From the NCBI GenBank assembly GCA_964345775.1, contig CAYFSO010000001.1, positions 1 through 64,000 on the forward strand: DNA of 64,000 bases, written 5' to 3'. Made by a program: the position numbers and the translations under genes. The DNA is from M55B154 sp964345775 (lineage in GTDB: Bacteria > Spirochaetota > UBA4802 > UB4802). Within the stretch, counting starts at the first letter, position 1, and every line of letters starts with the position of its first letter. The notes below the pieces were generated by a model, which was not told the origin of the DNA, made no database searches, and saw nothing but the letters and a program-made list of their open reading frames with translations. Positions 36,213 to 44,934 of the stretch are shown here, piece after piece.

Positions 36213-36848
36213 ATGGAACACAAGGAACCCGTAGTTACATTGCTGGCCATAACACCGGGGGCGGAAAAACTGATCGAGGAAGCAGGAAGAACCTGTTACC
36301 TGTCACTGGACCGTATTACCGACGAAAGCGAGAAAAACTTTATTCGCAAATGCATAAAGAACGGTCACCATTCCATACTGGAACACGCTTCAGCCAGTTT
36401 CAGGATACAGGGCGCTTCGCGGGCATTTACCCATCAACTGGTTCGCCACAGGGTTGCCAGTTTTTCTCAGCAGTCCCAGCGATATGTTAACGAATCAGAA
36501 TTTAATTACGTAATACCTCCCGATATACTTGAGAATGATGAGGCAGCCCGCGTGTACAGGGAATTCATAGAACAATCCCGCAGGGCATACAACAGCCTCA
36601 GGGAAGCCGGCATCAAGAAAGAAGACGCCCGTTTCGTTCTTCCCAATGCACTTGAAAGCCAGATAGTTTTCAGTGCCAATTTCAGGGAACTCAGGCACGT
36701 TTTTTCCCTCAGGCTGGAGAGGTTTGCACAGTGGGAAATACGCAGGGTGAGTGTTCAAATGCTGAAGTTACTTCAGGAAGAAGTCCCTTCCGTGTTCGGC
36801 GATTACATCATCGACGAAACGAACTGGACGGCAAAGTCTTCGTTGTAA
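36213..36848 (+). CDS. thyX: Flavin-dependent thymidylate synthase
   Basis: The 211-residue protein methylates dUMP to dTMP using methylene-tetrahydrofolate, FAD and NADPH. The ThyX motif RHRVASFSQQSQRY spans residues 78-91. GHHSILEHASASFRI and a C-terminal FSLRLERFAQWEIR segment complete the family signature. AGGAC precedes the ATG. It is 22 bases after rnfA in the same direction, and may be the last gene of the same transcript. No thyA is present in the window. Confidence 0.95.
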   Translation: MEHKEPVVTLLAITPGAEKLIEEAGRTCYLSLDRITDESEKNFIRKCIKNGHHSILEHASASFRIQGASRAFTHQLVRHRVASFSQQSQRYVNESEFNYVIPPDILENDEAARVYREFIEQSRRAYNSLREAGIKKEDARFVLPNALESQIVFSANFRELRHVFSLRLERFAQWEIRRVSVQMLKLLQEEVPSVFGDYIIDETNWTAKSSL

Positions 36849-36864
36849 GCTATACCGTACCGGC

Positions 36865-38751
36865 TTAAACAACGATGTCCGCATGTAACGGGCTGAAAAC
36901 GTATTGCATCACACCTTCCTCGAATGAACGGGTATATTCCACGCCAGCCTTTTCGAACACCCTTTTCATGCTGTCATTTTGCGGCAGTACGTTTGCTGTC
37001 ATCTTTTCTATTCCACGCTCACGCCCAATCTTTAGCAGGTACTTCACGAGAAAGGTCGCTATACCATATCCCTGGTATTCCTCGTCAACGATGAATGCCA
37101 TTTCATATCCCTTTTCCCTTTCATCATAAGCGTACCTCGCTTCGGCGATAATACGTTCTATATCCCCGTGCTGAACGATACCCACTATGGCAAGAGTATC
37201 ATCGTAATCTATATTCACGTACTGCTGCATCTGCTTATGAGGCATTATACGTATCCTGGCAAAATACCTCAGGTACTTTGACTCATCGGAAAAGATGTAA
37301 AACAGGCGGCGCATCATGTCTTCATCAGAAGGCTTGACAGGCCTGAATTTCACTTCCAGTCCATCCCTGAACGTTTTTACTGTTTCGAGGGAGACCGGGT
37401 ATTCCATTGCATGTTGCATGAGGTACATCTGGTCCTGGTACACATACCCGGCTTTTTTTGCCTCTTCCAGCAACCGTTCGCGATGATTGGGGTGGGCAAC
37501 ATCGATCATGGCAAGGGCCCGTTCCCGTATTGACTTGCCAAACAGGTTGGCAACACCGTACTCGGTAATGACATAACGGGTAACACCCAGCATGGAACGC
37601 ATCTGTTCAAAAGATTCAGGCGGACGTATCACAATATTGCTGTTCCCGTTCTGGTCAAGAGACCTCAGGGCCACAATAGCCTTCCCTCCCCGTGAAAATG
37701 CAGCCCCCACGGCAAAATTGAGCTTACTTTCATATCCCGATACCAGGTTATCACCGGAATGGAAGACTACCGACTCACCGGAAAGATCGATTTTCTTCAC
37801 GTTCATCACGCTTGTAAGCCGTGGTATCCTGTATAGCGAAGTGGGGAAAGTAAGGCGGTTGAGAGGCATAAAGTCGAACATGGGATTTCGGCTTACGTAA
37901 TCATACAGCTCCCTGGAGCCATAACAGTAGCTGGTAGAAACAGGACTGATATTCCTCATACCCCTTTCCATGGATATCACACCCGATTCAACCAGGTCGA
38001 TAACCCAGTCTGAAATAATATGACTGTACACCTTAAGGTTTTTCCTGGTTTTCAGGTGGGCCGCAACCGAATCGAACATTCGTCCCACGTGCAGGGCAAC
38101 CGTTGAACCATCATCAATAAGATTTGATATATGCCACCCGATCCGATCGATTATCTCGTCATATCGTTTTGGTTTTCTTTCCAGCAATGGAACATCACTT
38201 TCGATGATATGATCCACCTGGTCAATATGTATAGAAGTCTCCCCGTACGTCACTGGTACATACGGGTTCACCTCGGCGATCACAACCGAAGCGTTTTTTA
38301 TGGCAATATTAGCCACGTCAATGGCAATGCCAAGACTCATGAATCCCCGGTGATCCGGAGGAGAAACCTGTACAATGGCAACGTCTACCCCTATTGCACC
38401 CGAAGAAAAGATAAAGGGGATCTCGACCAGGTGTGCGGGTATAAAGTCTACTTTGCCCTGTTCCACGTCCCTGGTAATACTTTCCCCCACATTAAAGGTT
38501 CTCAACCGGTACTTGTAAGAACTGGGATCATCACCACTCAGGTAATCCCCCATGGTGATAAGTTGAATTATTTCAAGGTCCTGCAGGCCGGGATGATCCG
38601 ATTTGAGTATGCCGTTAACTGTTTTAACTGGTGTAGCAGGGCCACTGCTGAGGAATATCCTGTTACCGGGATTAATAATAGCCGGTAACGAATCAATAAT
38701 TATCTTTTTATCATTATAAATGTCACGGATGTCTTTTCGGTTATTTCTCAT
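36865..38751 (-). CDS. Acetyl-CoA hydrolase/transferase fused to a GNAT domain
   Basis: The 628-residue protein is a fusion. Residues 1 to about 450 resemble 4-hydroxybutyrate or acetyl-CoA transferase family proteins (RIFLSSGPATPVKT, QVSPPDHRGFMSLG, VITEYGVANLFGKSIRERALAMI). From about 470 it is a GNAT acetyltransferase (FRPVKPSDEDMMRRLFY and FIVDEEYQGYGIATFLVKYL, the acetyl-CoA pyrophosphate loop). Such fusions occur in several phyla and may couple acyl-CoA turnover to protein or metabolite acylation. Substrates are unknown. It is convergent with thyX. Confidence 0.88.
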   Translation of the reverse strand: MRNNRKDIRDIYNDKKIIIDSLPAIINPGNRIFLSSGPATPVKTVNGILKSDHPGLQDLEIIQLITMGDYLSGDDPSSYKYRLRTFNVGESITRDVEQGKVDFIPAHLVEIPFIFSSGAIGVDVAIVQVSPPDHRGFMSLGIAIDVANIAIKNASVVIAEVNPYVPVTYGETSIHIDQVDHIIESDVPLLERKPKRYDEIIDRIGWHISNLIDDGSTVALHVGRMFDSVAAHLKTRKNLKVYSHIISDWVIDLVESGVISMERGMRNISPVSTSYCYGSRELYDYVSRNPMFDFMPLNRLTFPTSLYRIPRLTSVMNVKKIDLSGESVVFHSGDNLVSGYESKLNFAVGAAFSRGGKAIVALRSLDQNGNSNIVIRPPESFEQMRSMLGVTRYVITEYGVANLFGKSIRERALAMIDVAHPNHRERLLEEAKKAGYVYQDQMYLMQHAMEYPVSLETVKTFRDGLEVKFRPVKPSDEDMMRRLFYIFSDESKYLRYFARIRIMPHKQMQQYVNIDYDDTLAIVGIVQHGDIERIIAEARYAYDEREKGYEMAFIVDEEYQGYGIATFLVKYLLKIGRERGIEKMTANVLPQNDSMKRVFEKAGVEYTRSFEEGVMQYVFSPLHADIVV

Positions 38752-38842
38752 TGCCTGTCACGTGATATCGATATAAGAAGAACATCACCCGTAATAACAG
38801 GAGCGGGATACGAAACACCATACCCCGCTCTTAAGTATAATT

Positions 38843-39547
38843 CTATCTTTCTACATATTTACCATTATTCTCGTGGGCAAGTTCTTCCATGAAAGCTTCA
38901 TCCTTGTCATCACCCAGGCCAATTGAATATATTGAAACCTTTCCAGCGCTGTTCAGCTTGTCCACGTTTTTAATAATGGCGGCAGGACGTGCGTCAGAAG
39001 GATGTCCATCCGAAAGAAAGAATATTATATCGGCACCATCTACCGAAAAGGAACGTTTAAGGCCTGCCATGGCATTTGTGCCGCCTGAGGCTGAAAGTTT
39101 TTTTACATATGCCATGGCAAGGCTTTTGTTCTTATCCGTGGCCGGAACCAGCATGGTTTTCCACATGTCAACCTTGCTGGAAAACGTTATAACCGTAAAA
39201 TTCGTTGCAGGCTGCAGCCCCCTGATGGCAGGCAGAAGCTCACGCTTTGCGCTTGCCAGCTTGGTAGACTCCTTTTTCACCTGCCCCGAAACAAGGCCGC
39301 CCACCTTGCCACCGATCATATCGCCAACCTTGTCACCGGCTCTGCCCATAGCCTCAGCCCTGAGCTTATCGGTAACATTACCTTCGTTCTTACCTTCCAT
39401 ACTCCCCGAGATATCCACGAGAAAAATAATATTCTTGTCAAGGGTATTGACACCATAATACGTGTCAGACTTTGCAAACATGTAACAACCTGTAAAAGCG
39501 AATACAACAAATAACGAAACCACCAATACCATTATTCTGGTTTTCAT
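38843..39547 (-). CDS. VWA-domain lipoprotein
   Basis: The 234-residue protein has a signal segment (MVLVVSLFVVFAFTGC) with lipobox FTGC, so it is probably lipid-anchored. A VWA domain follows with an apparently complete MIDAS: DISGS (DxSxS), the Thr of SGGTNAM, and the Asp of FFLSDGHPSD. A glycine-rich insert (GDKVGDMIGGKVGGLVSG) interrupts the domain after the first strand. It probably binds a protein ligand through a divalent ion at the cell surface or periplasm. It is monocistronic. Confidence 0.85.
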   Translation of the reverse strand: MKTRIMVLVVSLFVVFAFTGCYMFAKSDTYYGVNTLDKNIIFLVDISGSMEGKNEGNVTDKLRAEAMGRAGDKVGDMIGGKVGGLVSGQVKKESTKLASAKRELLPAIRGLQPATNFTVITFSSKVDMWKTMLVPATDKNKSLAMAYVKKLSASGGTNAMAGLKRSFSVDGADIIFFLSDGHPSDARPAAIIKNVDKLNSAGKVSIYSIGLGDDKDEAFMEELAHENNGKYVER

Positions 39548-39690
39548 ACTTTCCTCCGGTTTTTAGGAAATATTATTGTAAGTCAACATTGACGGTACAG
39601 CCACATTGGTACTTATTTATCGCAATACGTCAAAACTTTTTTTATTTACTCCAGGTTGACCGGTATTTTTACAGTTAATATATTATATGC

Positions 39691-40026
39691 ATGTCAAAAA
39701 AGGAATTCATACATCCCCCGTTGAACAGTGTTATTGAATCGATTTCCGGACATTATGAATACGTCAACGAATCTATTTTAGATACCGGAGAAAAAAAACT
39801 ATTATACTATACGGGTTATTCTGTTACAGACAGGAGTTGTTGTGGAACCGGTGGATGTATTTTCATCTCGATCCCCGGATACGTTATTAACCTGCGACAT
39901 ACTCATAAAACCGACGGAAGCTGCATATCTACTGTAGAGCCCATCGTTGACGATAAAGAGAGAACTCGCATTCGTCATTTGCTGAAAGGTGAGGTATACC
40001 ATCACCAGGTTATTTTCATTGAATAA
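39691..40026 (+). CDS. Small protein with Cys cluster, function unknown
   Basis: The 111-residue protein has a central RSCCGTGGCIFISIPGY with three Cys and later HTHKTDGSCIS. No signal peptide or membrane segment is seen. No family is recognised. There is no strong ribosome site before the ATG. It is a single gene convergent with the STAS genes. The Cys/His content suggests metal binding, as inference only. Confidence 0.6.
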   Translation: MSKKEFIHPPLNSVIESISGHYEYVNESILDTGEKKLLYYTGYSVTDRSCCGTGGCIFISIPGYVINLRHTHKTDGSCISTVEPIVDDKERTRIRHLLKGEVYHHQVIFIE

Positions 40027-40030
40027 CGCC

Positions 40031-40417
40031 TCATGGTTTCAGGTATCGAAAATGATTAACGGCTTCAACTTCGGTATTAAAAAACTTTATGAATTTCTCC
40101 AGGTTGATCACATCAAGAACTACCTTTACACTCTCCTTCACGTTTGATATAACCAGGTCGCCTTCTTCCTTTCTCAGCATTTTTGCCGTATTTATCAGGA
40201 TCCCTATCCCCGCACTATCGATATACTCTACTTCACCCATGTTAACCACGATTTTCCTTGCACCGCCACCAACCAGCGTGTGAAAGAGTACCCAGAAATC
40301 ATTGGAGGTTTCAATATCCATTTTACCGGGAAAATCCACCTTGAAGATAACGGTACTATAATCAATATCCTTCTTGTTTACCGGTGAGATGTTGATTATT
40401 TCGCAATTAATGTTCAT
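40031..40417 (-). CDS. STAS anti-anti-sigma factor-like protein (second of pair)
   Basis: The 128-residue STAS protein has the motif VVNMGEVEYIDSAGIGILIN, with the Ser of DSAG as the expected phosphorylation site. Such proteins, when dephosphorylated by a PP2C phosphatase, bind an anti-sigma kinase and release a sigma factor. It follows the first STAS gene and the kinase-receiver-PP2C gene in the same operon. The two STAS proteins are related in sequence but clearly diverged. No anti-sigma (RsbW-like) kinase is adjacent. Confidence 0.88.
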   Translation of the reverse strand: MNINCEIINISPVNKKDIDYSTVIFKVDFPGKMDIETSNDFWVLFHTLVGGGARKIVVNMGEVEYIDSAGIGILINTAKMLRKEEGDLVISNVKESVKVVLDVINLEKFIKFFNTEVEAVNHFRYLKP

Positions 40418-40486
40418 TTGTTATACCATCTATTCATCTAGTTTATTAACCTGCCCACCTGCTGGTACAGTATTCCTGGTTATCTC

Positions 40487-40861
40487 CTATATAAACTTCA
40501 AGTAATTAACGGCTTCATTTACCGATGGAAACACCTTTATAAAACGTTGAAGATTGATGGGTTTAAAGATTATCTCAATCCTCTGCGGCATATCTATGAA
40601 TACAAGGTCTCCGCTCTTTGCTCTCAATAACTTGGTTATCTCTATTATGGCGCCGATACCCTGGCTGTCAATGAATTCCAGGCCATTCATATCGATTATA
40701 ATTTTTTTACCGCCACCGTTTACAATGGTAAACAGGAACTGGTATACATCGTTGGTGCGATCAATATCCATGAGATCGGCGATCTCAACCCTGAAAATGA
40801 TAGTATCATAGTTAACATCTTCTACTTTCAACCTGGTCAATTCAATAATCTCAACTATCAT
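40487..40861 (-). CDS. STAS anti-anti-sigma factor-like protein (first of pair)
   Basis: The 124-residue STAS protein has IDMNGLEFIDSQGIGAIIEI, with Ser of DSQG as the expected phosphorylated residue. It is between the membrane phosphatase gene (gap 112 bases) and the second STAS gene (gap 69 bases). It is probably a direct substrate of that phosphatase. Confidence 0.88.
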   Translation of the reverse strand: MIVEIIELTRLKVEDVNYDTIIFRVEIADLMDIDRTNDVYQFLFTIVNGGGKKIIIDMNGLEFIDSQGIGAIIEITKLLRAKSGDLVFIDMPQRIEIIFKPINLQRFIKVFPSVNEAVNYLKFI

Positions 40862-40973
40862 TAATAATTCTTTCCTCGTAATTATAATAATAACGGGTCA
40901 GTGACAATTATGCATATTATGTTCATCAATGCAATAATAATTACGCAATTAATTCCCAGGAAGTTAAAAAACG

Positions 40974-43721
40974 TTACACGATATCCAGCACCATGATAGT
41001 TACGTCATCTTCAAAGCTTTCGTTGTGCCCCATGCCTGCCCACCTTCTGATGGATAGAACAACGTCTTCCACAAGCGCCTCGCCATCACGGTGAACATCA
41101 TCGGCAATTTTTTTTATGAACTGTTCATATCCAAAAAGCTTACCTTCACTGTTTCGGGTTTCAATTATGGCGTCTGTATACAGAACTATCCTGTCACCGG
41201 AATGTATATTCACAGTAGTTTCATCATATGTACCGTCTTCAACCCATCCTATGGGGAGAGACTTGGCCCATTCGGTAACTGTTTTGTCTTCCTGGAATAA
41301 CAGCGGTGCCCAGTGTCCCGCGTTGGAAACAGTCATAATGTTCTTACTTGTGTCGATGAACACATAACAGGCCGTAATGTAATTACTCTGGAGGTAATCA
41401 TGCATGGTCCTGTTAATGCTTGTCATCAGTTTACCCGGCTGGTCTGCATAATCCATGTAAAATCCGGTCACCATCTTGAACATGGCACAAATTATTGCGG
41501 CAGAGATCCCATGACCTGAAACATCGGCCATGATAAAACCGGTATGATCTTCATCAATTTTGATAATATCATAGAAATCCCCTCCCATCTCCTGCATGGG
41601 GATATACCTGTATGCCACCTGTATATGCGCCAGTTCAGGCAATTCCTGGATAACCACCGAGTGATGTATCTGGTGGGCAATAAAGAGGTCTCTCTTGATC
41701 ATGCTCAGTTCATTATGTTCTTCCACCGACCTCTTCATTGAAATAAGGCTGCGCACCCTTGCTATCAACTCCTCCCTGTTCACCGGTTTTGAGAGATAGT
41801 CATTTGCCCCTGACTGCAGGCCGGTAATGATGTCCTCTACCCTGCTTTTGGCAGTCAGCATCATAACCGGCAACTCGTGCATGGAATACTTCTCCCTGAT
41901 CTTCCTGCAAACATCATAGCCTGACATGCGGGGAAGCATTACATCAAGCAGTATCAGGTCGGGCAACTGGCCTTCGTCTATCTTGTCCAGCAGGCGGTCA
42001 GCGCTCATTACATGATCAACGTGGTATCCTTCCATTGTTAGAAAATTGATCAGCACCTGCAGGTTGACCGGGTCGTCATCAACAATAAGCACATGCTTTG
42101 GATCTTCGTCATCACTGACCTGCGCATGTTGAAGTGTCAACTTTACTTCATCGTTAAAAATCCCGGTGTATTTCCAGGGAACTGGTTCTTCCCCGGCTTC
42201 AACAATACGGGTGGGTTCAACTGGTTCCGCTTTTGGCATGGTAAAATAGAACACTGAGCCCTGTCCGGGGCTGGATTCAGCCCATATTATACCCCCGTGC
42301 AGCTCCACGAGTTTCCTGGTAATGGCAAGGCCAAGCCCCGTCCCACCGAATCTTCTGGCATCAGAACCATCCGCCTGTTCAAATGATTCAAATATTCGCT
42401 CAATCCTGTTTTCGGGTATCCCTATCCCTGTATCGGCAATTGATACCTCAATTATGTTTTTGCCGGGTATTTCACGTGAGGATACCGTGATAGATCCCAT
42501 TTCGGTAAACTTTACCGCGTTACCCACCAGGTTCATCATTATCTGCTGTATACGGTTCTCATCACCTTCAACAAACTCTGTTTCCCCCGGAATATCCACT
42601 TCCACTGACAATTGCCTGGTCTCAATAACCGGTTGCAGAATTGACAGAACGAACTGAGCAACGGAGCATATATTCACCGTTGTTCGTACAAGTTCGATAT
42701 CCCTGTTCTTCAACTTGGAAAAATCAAGGATGTCATCAACCAGGTATGAAAGCCTTTGCCCGCTTCTCACTATCAGGGCAAGGTCATGAACCGCTTCTTC
42801 GGGCATCCGGCCTCCAACACCACCAAGGAGTGATTCTGCAAGTCCTATCATGCCATTGAGTGGTGTACGTAATTCATGGGATATATTGGCAAGGAACTCG
42901 TCTTTTAAATGGTCAAGTCTTTTCAGATCCCTGTTGTTGTCCTGCAGCTGCGAGATCTCCATGTTTATCATCCTGGTGAGATGATTGAAGGTATTTGCCA
43001 GCCGGCCTATCTCATCATTGCCCGTCACAGGTACCTCGTAATTCATGTTCCCGCTTTCAAATTCTGATACAGCAGATGTCAACCTGTCTATTGGCCTTGA
43101 AAAAAACCTGCTGAAAAAAAGGCCCAATATACTTACAACCAGGATAACCATGCCGGTGGCAACAAGTGCAAACATTCTCATTCTGCGAACAGGTGCCAGT
43201 ATTTCTTCTTCTGAATACAACAACCTCGCCAGGCAAAGGGGACTTTTCCCGGGTAGTGAAGCCGTCTGTACAAACTGGTAACACTGGCCATTACCATTGG
43301 GACATTTCACGTTTGAAAACCCCGTATTCCCTTCCAGGTGTTCCACCATCTCTTCATCCAGTTGTGCCATCTTCTCATCTTTAAGATCGATACCGGGGAA
43401 CCGGGCAAGGACAATCCCGTTATAACGGGTCTTGGATGAAAGGAGAACCGCCTCTGCCGATATCAAGCCATCTTTGTCGAGCACCTGCATCATCTTCATG
43501 TATTCACCGGCATCCACCCGGGTTGAGTTGAGGTCTCCTCCATTCAGTAGCAGGGTATTCAGCACGGTTCGCGCCAGCATGCTTCCCTGCAGTTCTCCCT
43601 GGTGCATCAGCATTGATATTGTCTCATCCTTCTGCCTGTCCAGTATAAAGAGGGACACCGGGAGAGCAGCAAGCAGTGTGATTATTATAAAGGCGATGAT
43701 GAACTTGTAGCGTAACCTCAT
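40974..43721 (-). CDS. Membrane sensor: HAMP-histidine kinase-receiver-PP2C phosphatase
   Basis: The 915-residue protein has two membrane helices (about 8-28 and 178-203) flanking a periplasmic sensor of about 150 residues. HAMP follows. The kinase has H282 in FLANISHELRTPLNGMIGL and ATPase motifs (DTGIGIPENRIERIFESFEQAD, FGGTGLGLAI). A receiver has D593 in LILLDVMLPRMSGYD. A C-terminal RsbU-type PP2C carries GGDFYDI, MADVSGHGISAAI and VLYTDAIIETRN. This puts two-component phosphorelay and Ser phosphatase output in one chain. Its probable targets are the two STAS proteins downstream. The upstream barrel-TPR gene is seven bases away. Confidence 0.92.
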   Translation of the reverse strand: MRLRYKFIIAFIIITLLAALPVSLFILDRQKDETISMLMHQGELQGSMLARTVLNTLLLNGGDLNSTRVDAGEYMKMMQVLDKDGLISAEAVLLSSKTRYNGIVLARFPGIDLKDEKMAQLDEEMVEHLEGNTGFSNVKCPNGNGQCYQFVQTASLPGKSPLCLARLLYSEEEILAPVRRMRMFALVATGMVILVVSILGLFFSRFFSRPIDRLTSAVSEFESGNMNYEVPVTGNDEIGRLANTFNHLTRMINMEISQLQDNNRDLKRLDHLKDEFLANISHELRTPLNGMIGLAESLLGGVGGRMPEEAVHDLALIVRSGQRLSYLVDDILDFSKLKNRDIELVRTTVNICSVAQFVLSILQPVIETRQLSVEVDIPGETEFVEGDENRIQQIMMNLVGNAVKFTEMGSITVSSREIPGKNIIEVSIADTGIGIPENRIERIFESFEQADGSDARRFGGTGLGLAITRKLVELHGGIIWAESSPGQGSVFYFTMPKAEPVEPTRIVEAGEEPVPWKYTGIFNDEVKLTLQHAQVSDDEDPKHVLIVDDDPVNLQVLINFLTMEGYHVDHVMSADRLLDKIDEGQLPDLILLDVMLPRMSGYDVCRKIREKYSMHELPVMMLTAKSRVEDIITGLQSGANDYLSKPVNREELIARVRSLISMKRSVEEHNELSMIKRDLFIAHQIHHSVVIQELPELAHIQVAYRYIPMQEMGGDFYDIIKIDEDHTGFIMADVSGHGISAAIICAMFKMVTGFYMDYADQPGKLMTSINRTMHDYLQSNYITACYVFIDTSKNIMTVSNAGHWAPLLFQEDKTVTEWAKSLPIGWVEDGTYDETTVNIHSGDRIVLYTDAIIETRNSEGKLFGYEQFIKKIADDVHRDGEALVEDVVLSIRRWAGMGHNESFEDDVTIMVLDIV

Positions 43722-43728
43722 GAACCAC

Positions 43729-44859
43729 CTATTGGAATTTTTCCATTGTTCTCAGGTGTTTTTTCGCCCTTGAAAGATAGACACGGGCCACCTGGTTTTC
43801 CGGATCTATGAGAAGTATTTTCTGCATAATTGATATACATGCTTCGTAATTCCTTTTGTTAAAGGCCTCGATACCGTTCTTTTCGAGTGTATCGATCCTG
43901 TCTTTGAGCATGTTCCTGGTGTTTTCAAGCTTTTTGCCGGCCTTCTCCATGTAGGCGGACGCGTGGATCAGGTAAGGTATTGCAGTATAATACCTGTCCC
44001 TGGCAAGGAGTGCGACTGCCTCGTCATAGGCATTCTCTGCTTCCCTTATCTCTTCAAGTTTCTCGACAGCTTCATCCAGGTCGGGATCCAGGCTCAATGC
44101 CTTTTGAAAATATTCTTTTGCCTTCCCCGCCTTCCTGTTTTTCAACTCCTTTATACCTTTCCGGTAGTTCTCCCTGGCGCGGTCAAGGCTGGAACGCATT
44201 TCCTTCCTGGCTTCTTCACGGTATTCCCCGGGTTCGCCGGCGGCAAGGGTATACGAAACCCCCATGTTGAAGGAATTATTCAGCAGGGGTTCTCTCGAAA
44301 GCCACACCTGGCTGTAGACGGCATCAACTCGAAGGGACAACCGGTGAGTGATCTTCACATATGACCCTGCTGTCAGAACATATCCTGGTTTGAATGTATT
44401 CACCTCCTGCCCCGTAAGAACAGCATTTACCCGAAGGTACCGCAGGTCAAGGCCCGCTCCCGCAAAAAACCTGAAATTTTCATGCACGTCATAATATAAC
44501 AGGGGAGCAAGGGTCATCTCGTACGAGTACAGGAAGGAATCATTACTGCTGGTAAACTCGTGGGATGAGAGAGCAAGCCGCGTATCTGCCATAACATACC
44601 GGTTTAACGGAAAGGTGATGTACATTCCGTATGCAATGGAGGAATTCAACTTACCACTGTAATATCCCGGTATACTGGAATAACCTCCAAAGAGGCCTAT
44701 GGTTACACGATCATCGGGGATAACCGGCCCTGCATTATTATTCCCGGCATACGTACATTTTGAAATGAATAAAAACAGAACACAAATGCTGATCTGCAGA
44801 AACAGAAGCGGGACAACTTGCTGGCGGCATGCTGGTCTTTGAATTGTCAGATTCCCCAT
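43729..44859 (-). CDS. Outer-membrane barrel-like protein with TPR tail
   Basis: The 376-residue protein has a signal peptide (LLFLQISICVLFLFISKCTYA). The next 180 residues show alternating aromatic strands (VTIGLFGGYSSIPGYY, FRFFAGAGLDLRYLRV, LSLRVDAVYSQVWL), as in an eight-strand OmpA- or OmpX-like barrel. The C-terminal half holds TPR-like repeats (GKAKEYFQKALSLDPDLDEAV, and ACISIMQKILLIDPENQVA). The combination is unusual; the TPR part would be periplasmic. No good ribosome site precedes the ATG. It is first in the operon with the kinase-phosphatase gene. Confidence 0.72.
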   Translation of the reverse strand: MGNLTIQRPACRQQVVPLLFLQISICVLFLFISKCTYAGNNNAGPVIPDDRVTIGLFGGYSSIPGYYSGKLNSSIAYGMYITFPLNRYVMADTRLALSSHEFTSSNDSFLYSYEMTLAPLLYYDVHENFRFFAGAGLDLRYLRVNAVLTGQEVNTFKPGYVLTAGSYVKITHRLSLRVDAVYSQVWLSREPLLNNSFNMGVSYTLAAGEPGEYREEARKEMRSSLDRARENYRKGIKELKNRKAGKAKEYFQKALSLDPDLDEAVEKLEEIREAENAYDEAVALLARDRYYTAIPYLIHASAYMEKAGKKLENTRNMLKDRIDTLEKNGIEAFNKRNYEACISIMQKILLIDPENQVARVYLSRAKKHLRTMEKFQ

Positions 44860-44934
44860 CAGGCGATACTATCACATCCATGTTTTAGTGTAAATATACA
44901 GTACGCTGTTTCAACACAAAGTCAAGACAGTTCT

